Source: Dermatophilaceae bacterium Sec6.4
GTDB lineage: Bacteria > Actinomycetota > Actinomycetes > Actinomycetales > Dermatophilaceae
Assembly (NCBI GenBank): GCA_039636865.1
Contig: CP144172.1
Location: forward strand, 3,100,001-3,164,000
Length of the DNA stretch: 64,000 nt
Direction: 5' to 3'
A model generated the notes under the pieces. That model searched no databases and had not been told where the DNA came from. It saw nothing but the letters and a program-made list of their open reading frames with translations. Positions 38,326 to 47,743 of this stretch are shown one piece after another. The position numbers and the translations under genes are program-made. Each line of letters starts with the position of its first letter. The first letter of the stretch is position 1.

Positions 38326-39051
38326 TCAGATCGCAGTGGTCTGAAAAACCATGATCGGGTCTGCGGCTGAGAAGGCCCTGCCGGACCAGGCGCCGGACAC
38401 GGTCTCGATATTGAAACCCGCCTCCAGCAGGTCGTGCTCGATGGTCGGGAGATCGCGGAACATCAGTGTCAGGTCCTCGATGACCTGCTCACCGGTCCGT
38501 TCGAAGACGTTGTGGAAGGCGAGCCGGACGCTGCCGTCCGTGCCGACATCCCGAATTTCCGTCCACTCGGTCAGAGGTCCGAGGTCGGTGTGCCGAGTGG
38601 CGCGCGGTCGCGCAGCCCAGGTCTCGAAAGCCCGGGCAGCGGGATTGCGACTCTCGAAGGCGAGCACTCCACCCGACCGGATAGCCCGGCGGATGCCGTG
38701 CAGCGTGGCCGGCCAGTCGTCGCCTGTCAGGTGCTGGGCAACGTTGCCCGTCATGACCGCGTAGTCGACATTGCTCATGCGGAGGTCTTTGGCGTCGCTG
38801 TGCACCCATGTCACCGCCGCGGCGCCCGGGCGTGCTCTTGCGTAATCGAGCATGGCCAACGAAGGATCGAGGCCGACGACCCTTCGACCGCCGGTTGCGA
38901 GCGTGACCGCGAGCATCCCGGTGCCACAGCCGATGTCGAGAATCGAGCGTGCCCCGATCCGCTCAGCGAGCGACCGGTAGAAGTCGTGGTCCGGTCCGTC
39001 CGGATTATCTGTGTCGTACAACTGCAACAACCTGGCGTCGTAGTCAGTCAT
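38326..39051 (-). CDS. Class I SAM-dependent methyltransferase
   Basis: A 241-residue Rossmann methyltransferase: motif I LDIGCGTGMLAVTLA, the ribose-binding acid in VVGLDPSLAML, and motif IV region VDYAVMTGNVAQHL. It resembles ubiE/SmtA-like enzymes of unknown substrate. AAGAGG upstream of the ATG. It lies upstream of ahcY on the same strand, a suggestive but common pairing, since ahcY recycles its by-product. Confidence 0.88.
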   Translation of the reverse strand: MTDYDARLLQLYDTDNPDGPDHDFYRSLAERIGARSILDIGCGTGMLAVTLATGGRRVVGLDPSLAMLDYARARPGAAAVTWVHSDAKDLRMSNVDYAVMTGNVAQHLTGDDWPATLHGIRRAIRSGGVLAFESRNPAARAFETWAARPRATRHTDLGPLTEWTEIRDVGTDGSVRLAFHNVFERTGEQVIEDLTLMFRDLPTIEHDLLEAGFNIETVSGAWSGRAFSAADPIMVFQTTAI

Positions 39052-39302
39052 CGACCGGATTCCTCTTGGGTGGGCCTCACGTCAGTCGCACAGCGCATCA
39101 ACCGGTGAGTCCTTTCGCTGGAGTGCTCCCTCACCGACAGCATCTCAGCAGATGTCACCATCCGCTACTGTCTGCGCGGTGCCGAGAGCGACCGCGATTC
39201 GGACCGGGCGACGACCAGTTGACCGTAGGCCGAAGCACCCACTTCCCGGGGCTAATGCTCTGTTCAAGGGGGGCTGTCGGTGGTCGGTGCTTGTATGAAG
39301 AC

Positions 39303-40934
39303 ATGAGTTCGAACACCGCCTGGGTTGATACCCCGGCCCTGACACCACCGGATCCGCGGACGGCGCTGTCGCATGTGGTGGGTCGGCTCAACGCGGCGCA
39401 CGCCGAACTCATCACACTCGTGACGCAGGTGCTGGCGGATCAGTCATGGGTGATCGGGGGGATCCGCTCCCCGCAACACTGGTTGACGTGTTACGCGGGC
39501 CTCTCGCACGCGGTCGCGACTGACATTGTCCGGATCGCGGAAAGGTCTGTGTCCCTGCCCGCGCTGGCCCAAGGCCTGAACGAGGGTGACCTGTCGATCG
39601 GACAAGCCTCGGTCATCGCTCGCTACACCCCCGACCACTTCGATACCGACGTCGTTCAACTGGCCCGACACGCGAGCGTGCCCCAACTACGCCGAGCACT
39701 GAGCAACTACGAATTCAGCCCCACACCCGCCGCCGCCGCTACTACCGGCGGAGACGGTGAGGCGACGGTCGAACGGTTGGATGAGTTCGACCCGACCGTG
39801 CAGCGGGCCCAGGTACACATGCACACCCAGGACGGACGATTCCACCTGACCTACGACGCGCCCGCCGACATCGGGGCCCTGGTCCACCAGGCAGTAGTAG
39901 AGGCCAAAGACGCCCTGTTCCTGGCCGGCCACCCACACGTCACCATGGGTGAGGCGCTACTGGAGGTCGCGACCCGATCACTGCAACAAGGGACTGACCT
40001 GTCCACCGGCCGATCGAACACGTTCCGCATCTACCTGCACCTGGACACCAGCGGACACGGGTGGATCACCAACAGTGGCGCACTACCCCCGCACCTACTG
40101 CGTAAATGGACCTGCAACGGGCTGGTCAACCCCGTGTGGGAAACGAGCGGGTCACCCGTCAACGTCGGACGCGCCCAACGCATCGTGCCCGCCCGCACCC
40201 GGCGCCTGATCGAAGACCGCGACGGCGGGTGCGCCCATCCCGGCTGCGGCGCCACCGGGCACGTGGAATGCCACCACATCACCCACTGGGCCGACGGCGG
40301 ACCCACCAATGTCGAAAACCTGATCAGTCTGTGCCCCTACCACCACGACCGACACCACACCGGTGACTTCACCATCGAACCCCTCCCCGCACACCCGGGC
40401 CACTACAGATTCCTCGATCGCGGCGGCGCGCCCCTGGGCCCCATCGAAGGAAGACCACCGGCGAGGAACACACCAGACCCGCAGACCACCCCCTACCGGG
40501 GCGCATCCGGGGAAGCACTACACCCCGCATGGGTACGGTTCGCCCCCAACCCCACCCCCGCCACCACACGCGACCGCCGAAAACTCTGGATCCTCGCCGG
40601 CGGAACCGGCAACCCACCAGATCCGCTTGCAGAATCGACCATCTCCCCACCACGCCTGGTTACAGTCGGGGACATGAACGATGACACCCGCGATCAGCCC
40701 ATTCCGGACGAGCTCACAATCGACGTCGACCAGGAAGCACTGGCTAAATGGGACGACGTGAGCGCTGATTACGCCGGTGAGGGTGAAGAGGACAAGAAAC
40801 GCCCAGTCTTCGCTGGTGAAAAATCTGCCTCAGGCTCACCTGAAACATCCGACGAGGCCGGGGAAACTTTGGAGGAAAAGCCCGCAGCAGAAGCTGGTGC
40901 GACAGACTCCGGCTCACTGCACGCCGAGGATTGA
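39303..40934 (+). CDS. HNH endonuclease-domain protein with DUF222 (13E12-type) and acidic tail
   Basis: A 543-residue protein. An N-terminal DUF222 helical region (15-280) precedes an HNH zinc finger nuclease motif (about 300-345): CAHPGCGATGHVECHHI then LCPYHHDRHH. This is the REP13E12/DUF222-HNH family, widespread in multiple copies in actinobacteria and of unclear role. After about residue 455 comes an unusual acidic, low-complexity tail (VSADYAGEGEEDKK, ETSDEAGETLEEK). An internal ATG at 40675 (GDMNDDTRD) could start a separate 86-residue acidic protein. The first ATG has only a weak GAAG site; the upstream frame is open but antisense to the methyltransferase. Confidence 0.88.
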   Translation: MSSNTAWVDTPALTPPDPRTALSHVVGRLNAAHAELITLVTQVLADQSWVIGGIRSPQHWLTCYAGLSHAVATDIVRIAERSVSLPALAQGLNEGDLSIGQASVIARYTPDHFDTDVVQLARHASVPQLRRALSNYEFSPTPAAAATTGGDGEATVERLDEFDPTVQRAQVHMHTQDGRFHLTYDAPADIGALVHQAVVEAKDALFLAGHPHVTMGEALLEVATRSLQQGTDLSTGRSNTFRIYLHLDTSGHGWITNSGALPPHLLRKWTCNGLVNPVWETSGSPVNVGRAQRIVPARTRRLIEDRDGGCAHPGCGATGHVECHHITHWADGGPTNVENLISLCPYHHDRHHTGDFTIEPLPAHPGHYRFLDRGGAPLGPIEGRPPARNTPDPQTTPYRGASGEALHPAWVRFAPNPTPATTRDRRKLWILAGGTGNPPDPLAESTISPPRLVTVGDMNDDTRDQPIPDELTIDVDQEALAKWDDVSADYAGEGEEDKKRPVFAGEKSASGSPETSDEAGETLEEKPAAEAGATDSGSLHAED

Positions 40935-40986
40935 GCCCGCCTGTTCGGTCGGCTGGTCCGACTCCAATCCGAACATCCTGACAGTT

Positions 40987-41523
40987 CTAGGTATTAAGGC
41001 CGACGTCGACTCCGTGATGAGTCAGGTCGTGCAGGCAGTACTGGCCGAGCGTGAGGACGGTGAATTCCGAGCCGTCGGAGCGCCGACCGGCGCGGGACCA
41101 TTCCTCGCCACCAACTTTGCCCCACTCGCCGATCAACAGCGCGGCGGCCTGCGTCAGCTCCGTGGCGACGGCCGACGGCGTCTGGCGGGAGTACTCGCCT
41201 TCTCGTGCGGTCTCGTCCTGATCCCAGTCGACAAATATGGGGTCGTCCTCCTGCCTCAGCTGTTGCAGGCGTCGCGTGAAGACGCCGCACACATCCCGCA
41301 CGTGGCACGCGTACTCCAGATCCGACCAGCGGGCCGGATCTCGCCGGATGTGCACGTCAGCCCGCTGCAGAACCTCCGGCCACCTCGCGAGCGCTCGCTC
41401 CAGACCATCGACCACATCGGTCGCCGGCACTTCCCCAGCGGCCAATCCACAGTCAGGACAGCGGTGTTCCAGCGTCCAGGTCCAGTCCTTGGTGTCCGGT
41501 GGGATCCGCGTGCTGTCCCTCAT
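40987..41523 (-). CDS. DinB/YfiT-like four-helix protein
   Basis: A 178-residue DinB-superfamily protein. A short N-terminal piece with C-P-D-C (HRCPDCGLA) precedes helices carrying HVRDVCGVFTRRL and, near the end, YCLHDLTHHGVDVG, giving the spaced His residues that bind a divalent metal. Relatives include mycothiol-dependent enzymes, fitting a mycothiol producer, but function is unassigned. ATG overlaps the phosphoesterase stop (ATGA). Confidence 0.82.
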   Translation of the reverse strand: MRDSTRIPPDTKDWTWTLEHRCPDCGLAAGEVPATDVVDGLERALARWPEVLQRADVHIRRDPARWSDLEYACHVRDVCGVFTRRLQQLRQEDDPIFVDWDQDETAREGEYSRQTPSAVATELTQAAALLIGEWGKVGGEEWSRAGRRSDGSEFTVLTLGQYCLHDLTHHGVDVGLNT

Positions 41524-42272
41524 TGCCGCCAGCCTTCCTGGCGGGCCCGGTAAACACCGGTCCGCAGCTCGGTCGCCCAGAAGGACAGCCCAGGCATCCC
41601 TAGATCGGCAGCGACCTGGATCTCGGCCTCGACGTCGTAGGGCACCCGGACGAACTGAAGACCGAAAGGGCCCGGATCGCGACTGTCTACCCGACCCTCG
41701 AGGATCGCGTAGGACGGCGTCGGCTCATCCAGTGCGTTACCGACGCTGCCGACATTGAAAAGTGTGCGGCCCTCGCGGACTTTCAGGTAAGCGTCGTGGA
41801 TGTCGCCGTATCCGACCATTGTGGGTAACGGGCCGCCGCCCGTCAGCTCGGTGCGCTCGAACATTGCGTCGAACTCGCGCTGCGTATGCCCGGTGTGCAC
41901 CTTGGTATGAACGTTGTGCGCACTCGCGTGGAACAACCGGATCGCTCGAGCACTCATCAGCAGGTCATGCGACAGCGGCAGCGTACGAAGCCACTCATGC
42001 TGGTCCTGTCTCAACTCTGCACGCCACCACCACGGCAGCTCATCGGTGAAGTCAGGTTCGATTGCGGGCAGAAAGTCCTCCCAGTTGCCGCGGATGTTCA
42101 CCTCGCAGACCTCGCGGCAGATGTCGGCCACTTCCTGGCCACGCGGGCCTTTGCCGACGAAATCGCCCAGGTTGATGATTCGCGTGATGCCTCGCTCACC
42201 GATATCGCCCAGCACTGCCTGCAGCGCAGTCAGGTTGCCGTGTACGTCGGAAATCAGCGCAATACGGTCCAT
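41520..42272 (-). CDS. Calcineurin-like metallophosphoesterase (YfcE/ApaH type)
   Basis: A 250-residue protein: metal-binding ALISDVHGNLTAL (D-x-H), INLGDFVGKGPRG (G-D-x-x), NIRGNWED (G-N-x-D/E-like) and a late GDIHDAY region in place of G-H-x-H. It belongs to the DUF2437/YfcE-like branch of cytosolic phosphodiesterases. Substrate unknown. ATG with GAGGAC upstream; a 70-codon extension overlapping the CDF gene is rejected. Middle gene of a CDF-phosphoesterase-DinB run. Confidence 0.88.
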   Translation of the reverse strand: MDRIALISDVHGNLTALQAVLGDIGERGITRIINLGDFVGKGPRGQEVADICREVCEVNIRGNWEDFLPAIEPDFTDELPWWWRAELRQDQHEWLRTLPLSHDLLMSARAIRLFHASAHNVHTKVHTGHTQREFDAMFERTELTGGGPLPTMVGYGDIHDAYLKVREGRTLFNVGSVGNALDEPTPSYAILEGRVDSRDPGPFGLQFVRVPYDVEAEIQVAADLGMPGLSFWATELRTGVYRARQEGWRQ

Positions 42273-42282
42273 CACGCCGTCC

Positions 42283-43242
42283 TCATGACGACTCCCTCGC
42301 CTGTTCACGGTCCAGGTCCGGCTCGAGATACATGACCAGCCGCAGATCAGGCGCGGCCGCACGGGCGCGTTGCTCGGCCGCGTCGATGGCACGCGCCACC
42401 TGCTCGCCGGTATCGGTCTCACCCACGGCAATCTTGACGGCCACCAGAAGCTCTTCCGGACCCAGGTGCAGCGTCTTGGCATGGATGATGCGGTCCACGC
42501 CGGGTGCGCTCCCGATCGCCGCGAGAATGTTCCGGCGTACCTCTGGAGTCGCGCTCTCCCCGATCAGCAGCGACTTGGTCTCGACGGCCAGCACGACCGC
42601 AACACCCACCAGCAGCAACCCGATCAGCGCTGTGCCGGCGGCGTCCCAGTAGGAGCTGCCGGTCGCCACCGACAGCACGACACCGAAGAGGGCGAAGGCG
42701 AGTCCGATCAAGGCGGCAAAATCCTCCAACAGGATCACGGGAAGTTCGGGAGCCTTGGCTCTACGGATGAACTGCAGCCAACTCGCGTCACCCCGCAGCG
42801 GGTTGCTCTCGCGCACGGCCGTGCGGAACGAGAACCCTTCCAGCACGATCGCGGCGAGCAGCACCACAATCGGCACCCACCACCAGGCCTGATCGATGCC
42901 AGGCTTCGTCCCTTCGCCCGAATGAGCTTCGTGCGCCTTGTGATAAGCCTCGTACAGCGCAAACAACCCGCCCAGGCTGAAGAGCACGATCGACACCAGG
43001 AACCCGAAGACATAGCGCTCCCGGCCATACCCGAACGGGTGCTCCGGAGTGGCTTCTTTCTTCGCCCGCTTGCCGCCGACGAGCAGCAGGATCTGGTTGC
43101 CGGAGTCCGCGAGGGAGTGGATGCCCTCGGCCAGCATCGAACTCATGCCGGTCAGCGCGAAGGCGACAAGTTTGGTCACCGCAATTCCTAGGTTGGCTCC
43201 GAGCGCGGCCAGAATTGCGGTGTTACCGCCCTCGGTCGACAT
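42283..43242 (-). CDS. Cation diffusion facilitator metal exporter
   Basis: A 319-residue CDF protein with a typical six-TM pattern. TM2 carries EGIHSLADSGNQ, whose H-x3-D forms half of the metal site; the second half in TM5 reads LLEDFAALIGLAFAL, with Glu/Asp rather than the usual H-x3-D. A cytoplasmic C-terminal domain follows (about 225-310). Likely exports Zn, Fe, Mn or Co. The ATG is preceded by TAGACT at six bases, whose TAG is the stop of the upstream amylosucrase gene. Confidence 0.9.
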   Translation of the reverse strand: MSTEGGNTAILAALGANLGIAVTKLVAFALTGMSSMLAEGIHSLADSGNQILLLVGGKRAKKEATPEHPFGYGRERYVFGFLVSIVLFSLGGLFALYEAYHKAHEAHSGEGTKPGIDQAWWWVPIVVLLAAIVLEGFSFRTAVRESNPLRGDASWLQFIRRAKAPELPVILLEDFAALIGLAFALFGVVLSVATGSSYWDAAGTALIGLLLVGVAVVLAVETKSLLIGESATPEVRRNILAAIGSAPGVDRIIHAKTLHLGPEELLVAVKIAVGETDTGEQVARAIDAAEQRARAAAPDLRLVMYLEPDLDREQARESS

Positions 43243-43248
43243 AGCTGA

Positions 43249-43254
43249 AGTCTA
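43249..43254 (-). promoter_or_regulatory. -10 hexamer TAGACT, overlaps the amylosucrase stop
   Basis: TAGACT-N6-ATG. Its first three bases are the TAG stop codon of the gene upstream, so a promoter is embedded in the gene junction. Confidence 0.55.
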
Positions 43255-45111
43255 GGCGGGGACCTCGTCGCGATTGACGATCCACGCTGCCGAATAGGGC
43301 GAGAGCCACAGCGCTCCCTGATCGTCCGACCCCACATCGCGCGATTCCAAAACGTCGTACGCCAGGTGGATTCCAGCCGAGGTCAGCACACTTCGCTGCA
43401 TGGGTCGCCACTGGTCGGTGATGTTGTAGGCACACACCATCGGACCGCTCGGGTGCTGCCGTACCGCGAGCAACAGTCCGTCATCGGTGTCTGCGACGAC
43501 CCTGGATTCCGCCGACGCATGCAGCTGCGGGGTGCGGGCTCGCACCTGCGCCAGGTGCACGATCCCGGGAAAGACGCGCCCCGCGACCGTGTGCGGCCGA
43601 TCACGGTCGGCCCGCATCTCATCGGTCAGTCGCGGCCTGTGTGCCCAGCGGTTGTCGGCGTCATGACCGGGCTCGTCGGCATACCCGACGTCGTTCAACG
43701 CCCCCAACTCATCCCCGCTCCAGATCACCGGGATGCCGCCCCAGCCGATGGCGATGGCATGCGCGAGGTAGACCCGGGCCAGCGCGTCATTCTGCTGCTG
43801 CCCGACTGCATTCACGCCGGCGAGTGATGCGGCGGTGCCGCTGATCCGGCGATCCCCCGTCTGCTCGTTCTCCTGGAAGACCAGGCCGTCGGCTGTACTG
43901 CCGGCGAAGATTCCGGAGTACCAGTCGGACAGGAACGACCGGTGCCCTGGGCCGCTGACCCCGACCGCAGCAGCGTCGCCGTCATCGATTGCCCAACCGA
44001 TGTCGTCGTGGCAGCGCACGTAACAGATCCAGGTGCCCCCGGTGGGCTTGGGTGGCAGCTCCCCCAATGCACGGCGCGCCAGCCGCGTGTCGCCCGTGGC
44101 GAGCATCGACCAGATCTGCACCATGAGGCTGTTCTGGTAGGCAAGGTCACTCACCTTGCCCGCATACCGACCCCGGCCCAGGTAGGGAATGAGATCGCGC
44201 GGACCGACGATTGCCTCGGCCTTGAAGACCGTCGCGGGGCAGGCGATTCGGGCAGCAGTGCGCAGGATCGCGGTGATGGCGTGCACTTCGGGCTGGTTTT
44301 GGCAGTCGGTACCGATCCGCTTCCACAGGAAAGCAATCGCGTCCAGCCGCAAGACCTGCACCCCGAGGTTGGACAGGTGGAAGATCAACTCGATGAACTC
44401 CCGCAATACGGCCGGATTGGACCAGTTCAGATCCCATTGGAAAGAGTTGAAGGTCGTCCACACCCAACCGCCCGCCTCGGCGTCCCAGGTGAAGTTGCCG
44501 GGCGCAAAGTCTGGGAAGACCTCCGGGACGGTCGCATCGATCTGATCCGGCACGGTCCTGTCCGGGTAGACATAGAAGTAGTCGCGATAGGTCGGATCGC
44601 CCGCACGCGCGGCAACCGCCCAGTCGTGCTCGCGCGCGACGTGGTTCAGCACCAGGTCGAGCACCAGGGAAATGCCCTGCTCGCGTAGCGAGGTGGCAAG
44701 CTGCCGCAGGTCCGCCACCGTGCCCAGGTCGGCCCGCACCGACCGGTAGTCCTGCACGGCGTACCCACCGTCGCTGTCACCTGCGCGTGGGGTGAGCAGC
44801 GGCATCAGGTGCAGGTAGTTGACGCCCAGTTCCTGCAGGTAGGGAATCTGCTGGGAAACACCTACCAGATCACCCGCGAATCGCTCTGCGTAGCAGGCGT
44901 ATCCGAACATGGCAGGCTCCTGCAGCCAATCCGGCCGCAACAGCCGCTCGGCGTCCAACCGATGCAGCTCCGGGTCGCGCTGCGCGTAGGCAGTCGCGGC
45001 GAGCTGCACGATTTCGTCGACCAGAGATTCGGCGTACTGCGGGTAGGCCTCCTGCACTGCGGCAACCAGGTCTGGCAACCACCGCTGCACCCGCAGCTCG
45101 AACTGCTCCAC
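43252..45111 (-). CDS. Amylosucrase-type GH13 glucan enzyme
   Basis: A 619-residue GH13_4-like enzyme. An N-terminal helical domain (1-75) precedes the (beta/alpha)8 barrel with nucleophile Asp257 (VLRLDAIAFLW), acid/base Glu299 (VFKAEAIVG) and a third carboxylate in VRCHDDIGW (369/370). Together with YAVQDYRSV and LDLVLNHVAREHDW this spacing fits amylosucrase, which transfers glucose from sucrose onto alpha-glucan; sucrose hydrolase or a related specificity is possible. Starts one base after the mtr stop, so expression is tied to mycothione reductase. Cytosolic, no signal peptide. Confidence 0.88.
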   Translation of the reverse strand: MEQFELRVQRWLPDLVAAVQEAYPQYAESLVDEIVQLAATAYAQRDPELHRLDAERLLRPDWLQEPAMFGYACYAERFAGDLVGVSQQIPYLQELGVNYLHLMPLLTPRAGDSDGGYAVQDYRSVRADLGTVADLRQLATSLREQGISLVLDLVLNHVAREHDWAVAARAGDPTYRDYFYVYPDRTVPDQIDATVPEVFPDFAPGNFTWDAEAGGWVWTTFNSFQWDLNWSNPAVLREFIELIFHLSNLGVQVLRLDAIAFLWKRIGTDCQNQPEVHAITAILRTAARIACPATVFKAEAIVGPRDLIPYLGRGRYAGKVSDLAYQNSLMVQIWSMLATGDTRLARRALGELPPKPTGGTWICYVRCHDDIGWAIDDGDAAAVGVSGPGHRSFLSDWYSGIFAGSTADGLVFQENEQTGDRRISGTAASLAGVNAVGQQQNDALARVYLAHAIAIGWGGIPVIWSGDELGALNDVGYADEPGHDADNRWAHRPRLTDEMRADRDRPHTVAGRVFPGIVHLAQVRARTPQLHASAESRVVADTDDGLLLAVRQHPSGPMVCAYNITDQWRPMQRSVLTSAGIHLAYDVLESRDVGSDDQGALWLSPYSAAWIVNRDEVPA

Positions 45112-45112
45112 G

Positions 45113-46486
45113 TCAGTCGTCGAGGTCGAGACCGAGCAGTGCGTTCTCGATGACCTCGGCGAGCGCCGGGTGGATCCAGTACTGTCCGCGCGCCATCTGC
45201 GGCACGGTGAGCCCGAAGGTCATTGCCTGGATGCAGGATTGGATCAAAGAGCTCGCATCCGGGCCCATAAAGTGCGCACCGACGAGTTTCTTGGTCTGCC
45301 TGTCGGCTATCAGCTTCACGATGCTGGTGGTGTCCTCCATCGCCCAGCCGTACGCCACGTCGCCGTACTTCTGCACCTTGACAGCGATGTCGAGGCCGGC
45401 AGCCTGCGCCTGCTCCTGCGTCAGGCCGACAGAGGAGAGCTGGGGATGGGTGAAGACCGCCTGCGGGACGAATCGGTGGTCGAACTCGCGTAGGTCATCC
45501 GGGTGGGTCAGGTTGTGCGCCACTGACCGCGCCTCCTGGTTGGCAACGTGCTTGAGCTGGTACGGAGAGCTGACGTCGCCGAGCGACCAGATGTCTGCGG
45601 CCGAGGTCTGGCCGAACTTATCGACGAGGATCCGACCGTCGTCATGTGTGTCGACATCGGCGACCGCGAGGTCCAGCGCTTCGGAATTGGGCACCCGGCC
45701 GGTCGCGACGAGCAGCACCTCGCCGCTGACGGTCGAGCCGTCGCCCAGCGTCAGCCTGACCTCACCATCAACTGAATCGGCGCTCACCACGGGCGAGTTC
45801 AGGTGCACGTCCCACTGCGCGCAGGCCTGCTCGGTGAACGCCTGCGAGATCTCGGCGTCTTCCTTGGTCAGCAGACCTTTGCCGCGGGCCACGATGCGCA
45901 CACTCACCCCCAAGGCGGAGAACACATGCGCGAATTCAGCCGCGATGAAACCGCCACCGAGAATCACCATGGATGCAGGCAACGTCTCCAGTCGCATCAC
46001 TGTGTCACTGGTGTGGAAGGGCACGCCGCTGGTCAGGATCCGGTCCGGCACCATCGCTCGGCTGCCGGTGGCCACCACGATCTGGTCGGCACTGAACTCG
46101 TGTTCCTGCCCGTCGACCAGCACCGCCAACGTCTTCGGTCCGGTGAAACGAGCCTCCCCGAGGTAGGCAGTCGTGTTGCCGCCGTTCACCCGGTAGTCAC
46201 GCCCGCCCGCCGAGATCGGATCGATGCGACCGAAGACCCGGTCCCTGATATCCGGCCAGCGCACCGCGTCAACGTGGGCGTCGACCCCGTACCGACCGGC
46301 GCCACGCACGGTATCGGCCACTTCGGCGGCGTAGACGAACATCTTGGTCGGGATGCATCCGACGTTCAGGCAGGTCCCACCGAAGATGCCCCGCTCGATG
46401 ATCGCGACGGATTTGCCGTCCCAATCGGGGGTCACCAACGAGTTACCCGAGCCGCTACCGATGATCGCCAGGTCGAAATGAGTCAC
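45113..46486 (-). CDS. mtr: Mycothione reductase
   Basis: A 457-residue flavoprotein disulphide reductase that reduces mycothiol disulphide with NADPH. FAD motif IIGSGSGNSL, redox Cys39/Cys44 in GGTCLNVGCIPTK, NADPH-binding GGGFIAAEFAHVF, and C-terminal active-site His in YWIHPALAEV. GSGSGN at the N-terminus separates it from lipoamide dehydrogenase and marks Mtr. The GTG is set by TAGGCT at six bases; that TAG is the kynU stop. Presence implies mycothiol as the main thiol. Confidence 0.93.
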   Translation of the reverse strand: MTHFDLAIIGSGSGNSLVTPDWDGKSVAIIERGIFGGTCLNVGCIPTKMFVYAAEVADTVRGAGRYGVDAHVDAVRWPDIRDRVFGRIDPISAGGRDYRVNGGNTTAYLGEARFTGPKTLAVLVDGQEHEFSADQIVVATGSRAMVPDRILTSGVPFHTSDTVMRLETLPASMVILGGGFIAAEFAHVFSALGVSVRIVARGKGLLTKEDAEISQAFTEQACAQWDVHLNSPVVSADSVDGEVRLTLGDGSTVSGEVLLVATGRVPNSEALDLAVADVDTHDDGRILVDKFGQTSAADIWSLGDVSSPYQLKHVANQEARSVAHNLTHPDDLREFDHRFVPQAVFTHPQLSSVGLTQEQAQAAGLDIAVKVQKYGDVAYGWAMEDTTSIVKLIADRQTKKLVGAHFMGPDASSLIQSCIQAMTFGLTVPQMARGQYWIHPALAEVIENALLGLDLDD

Positions 46487-46492
46487 TGGCTC

Positions 46493-46498
46493 AGCCTA
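46493..46498 (-). promoter_or_regulatory. -10 hexamer TAGGCT of mtr, overlaps the kynU stop
   Basis: TAGGCT-N6-GTG. The TAG is the stop codon of kynU, so mtr can be transcribed independently of it. Confidence 0.6.
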
Positions 46499-47737
46499 GG
46501 CGGACAGCAGGCCTTCGATGACCCCGGTCGCGGTGACGAGATCTGCATAGGACGTCGACAGCGGCGCCAACCCGAGGCGGATCCCGTCGGGCATCCGGAA
46601 GTCGGTGAGCACCCCGGCATCCCACAGCGCGGCATTGACCTCGCGGAAGTCCGAGCGGGTGATGGTGACGTGGCTACCCCGACGCTGCGGGTCGCGCGGT
46701 GTCGCTACCCGCACGTCATACCGGCCCAGCACCTCGTCTGCGAGCTCGATCATGAATGTCGTCAGTGCGGTGGACTTGGCACGGATCGCTTCAATACCAG
46801 CCTGCGCGACCAGCGATACGCCCTCGCGCACCCCGACCATGCCGAGAATCGGCGGTGTGCCGCTGACCAGGGAGCGGATACCCGCGGCGGGCAGGTAGCC
46901 CGGACCCATCACGAAAGGCTCAGCTCGGCCCATCCAGCCCTGGATCGGCTGATGGATGGCGTCCTGCAGATCGCTGCGTACGTAACCGAACGCCGGGGCG
47001 CCCGGCCCGCCGCACAGGTACTTGTAGGTGCAGCCGACCGCGAGGTCCACGCCCCACTCGTCCAGCTGCATCGGCACCGAACCCACGGAGTGCGACAGAT
47101 CCCACAGCACCAACGCACCTGCATCGTGCACGACCGAGGTGATGGCCGGGACATCAGCGAGGTGCGCTGACCGGTACGCGACGTTACTGAACACTGCCAG
47201 CGCGGTCGCCTCGCCCACCGCTGCCCGCACCTCCTCAGGCTCGATACCCCCACTCGGGTCCGTCTCGATCCACCGCGGGGTGAGCCCCAGTTCTGCACAG
47301 ATGCCTTCGACGACATAGCGGTCCGTCGGGAAGTTATGCGTGTCGAGCGCGATCTCAGTGCGCCCGGGCCGCGCGCCGACACCGGCCCGGGCCAGCTTGT
47401 AGAGCAGCACCGTCGTGGAGTCGGCGACAACCGTCTGACCCGCTGCGGCGCCCAGACACGCGTCGGCAATGGCATCACCCAGGTTCTGCGGCCACGCCAT
47501 CCACGGGTCGCCGCCGTCGGTCCAACCCCGGATCAGCTCACCGCTCCAACGGGTCGTGACCAGGTCGTTCAGGGCGCCCGCCGTTGCATGCAACGGCCGG
47601 CCGAGGGAGTTGCCGTCGAGGTAGGCGGACACCTCCCGCGCCATCGGCAGGAACGCGTCGGCGAACGAGGCCAACGGGTCGCCCAGATCCAGCTGCGCAG
47701 CGCGTTCGCGCCATGAGGTGAGGTCGGACATCGTCAT
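46496..47737 (-). CDS. kynU: Kynureninase
   Basis: A 413-residue fold-type I PLP enzyme that cleaves kynurenine to anthranilate and alanine. Signatures: FLPMAREVSAYLDGNSLG at the N-terminus, YRSAHLADVPAI, LWDLSHSVGSVP, and the PLP-binding Lys in AVGCTYKYLCGGPGAP. The start, ATGACGATG, follows AAGAAG. It appears intact, yet the tryptophan dioxygenase gene directly upstream is broken, so its kynurenine source is uncertain. Confidence 0.95.
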   Translation of the reverse strand: MTMSDLTSWRERAAQLDLGDPLASFADAFLPMAREVSAYLDGNSLGRPLHATAGALNDLVTTRWSGELIRGWTDGGDPWMAWPQNLGDAIADACLGAAAGQTVVADSTTVLLYKLARAGVGARPGRTEIALDTHNFPTDRYVVEGICAELGLTPRWIETDPSGGIEPEEVRAAVGEATALAVFSNVAYRSAHLADVPAITSVVHDAGALVLWDLSHSVGSVPMQLDEWGVDLAVGCTYKYLCGGPGAPAFGYVRSDLQDAIHQPIQGWMGRAEPFVMGPGYLPAAGIRSLVSGTPPILGMVGVREGVSLVAQAGIEAIRAKSTALTTFMIELADEVLGRYDVRVATPRDPQRRGSHVTITRSDFREVNAALWDAGVLTDFRMPDGIRLGLAPLSTSYADLVTATGVIEGLLSA

Positions 47738-47743
47738 GTCTTC

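Noticed and set aside
39303..40934. HNH homing endonuclease or mobile element
   Set aside because: No intron, inverted repeats or target duplication flank it; the DUF222-HNH family is common on chromosomes.
41520..42482. Longer start for the phosphoesterase
   Set aside because: The extra 70 codons overlap the CDF gene and read as its shadow; GAGGAC precedes the chosen ATG.
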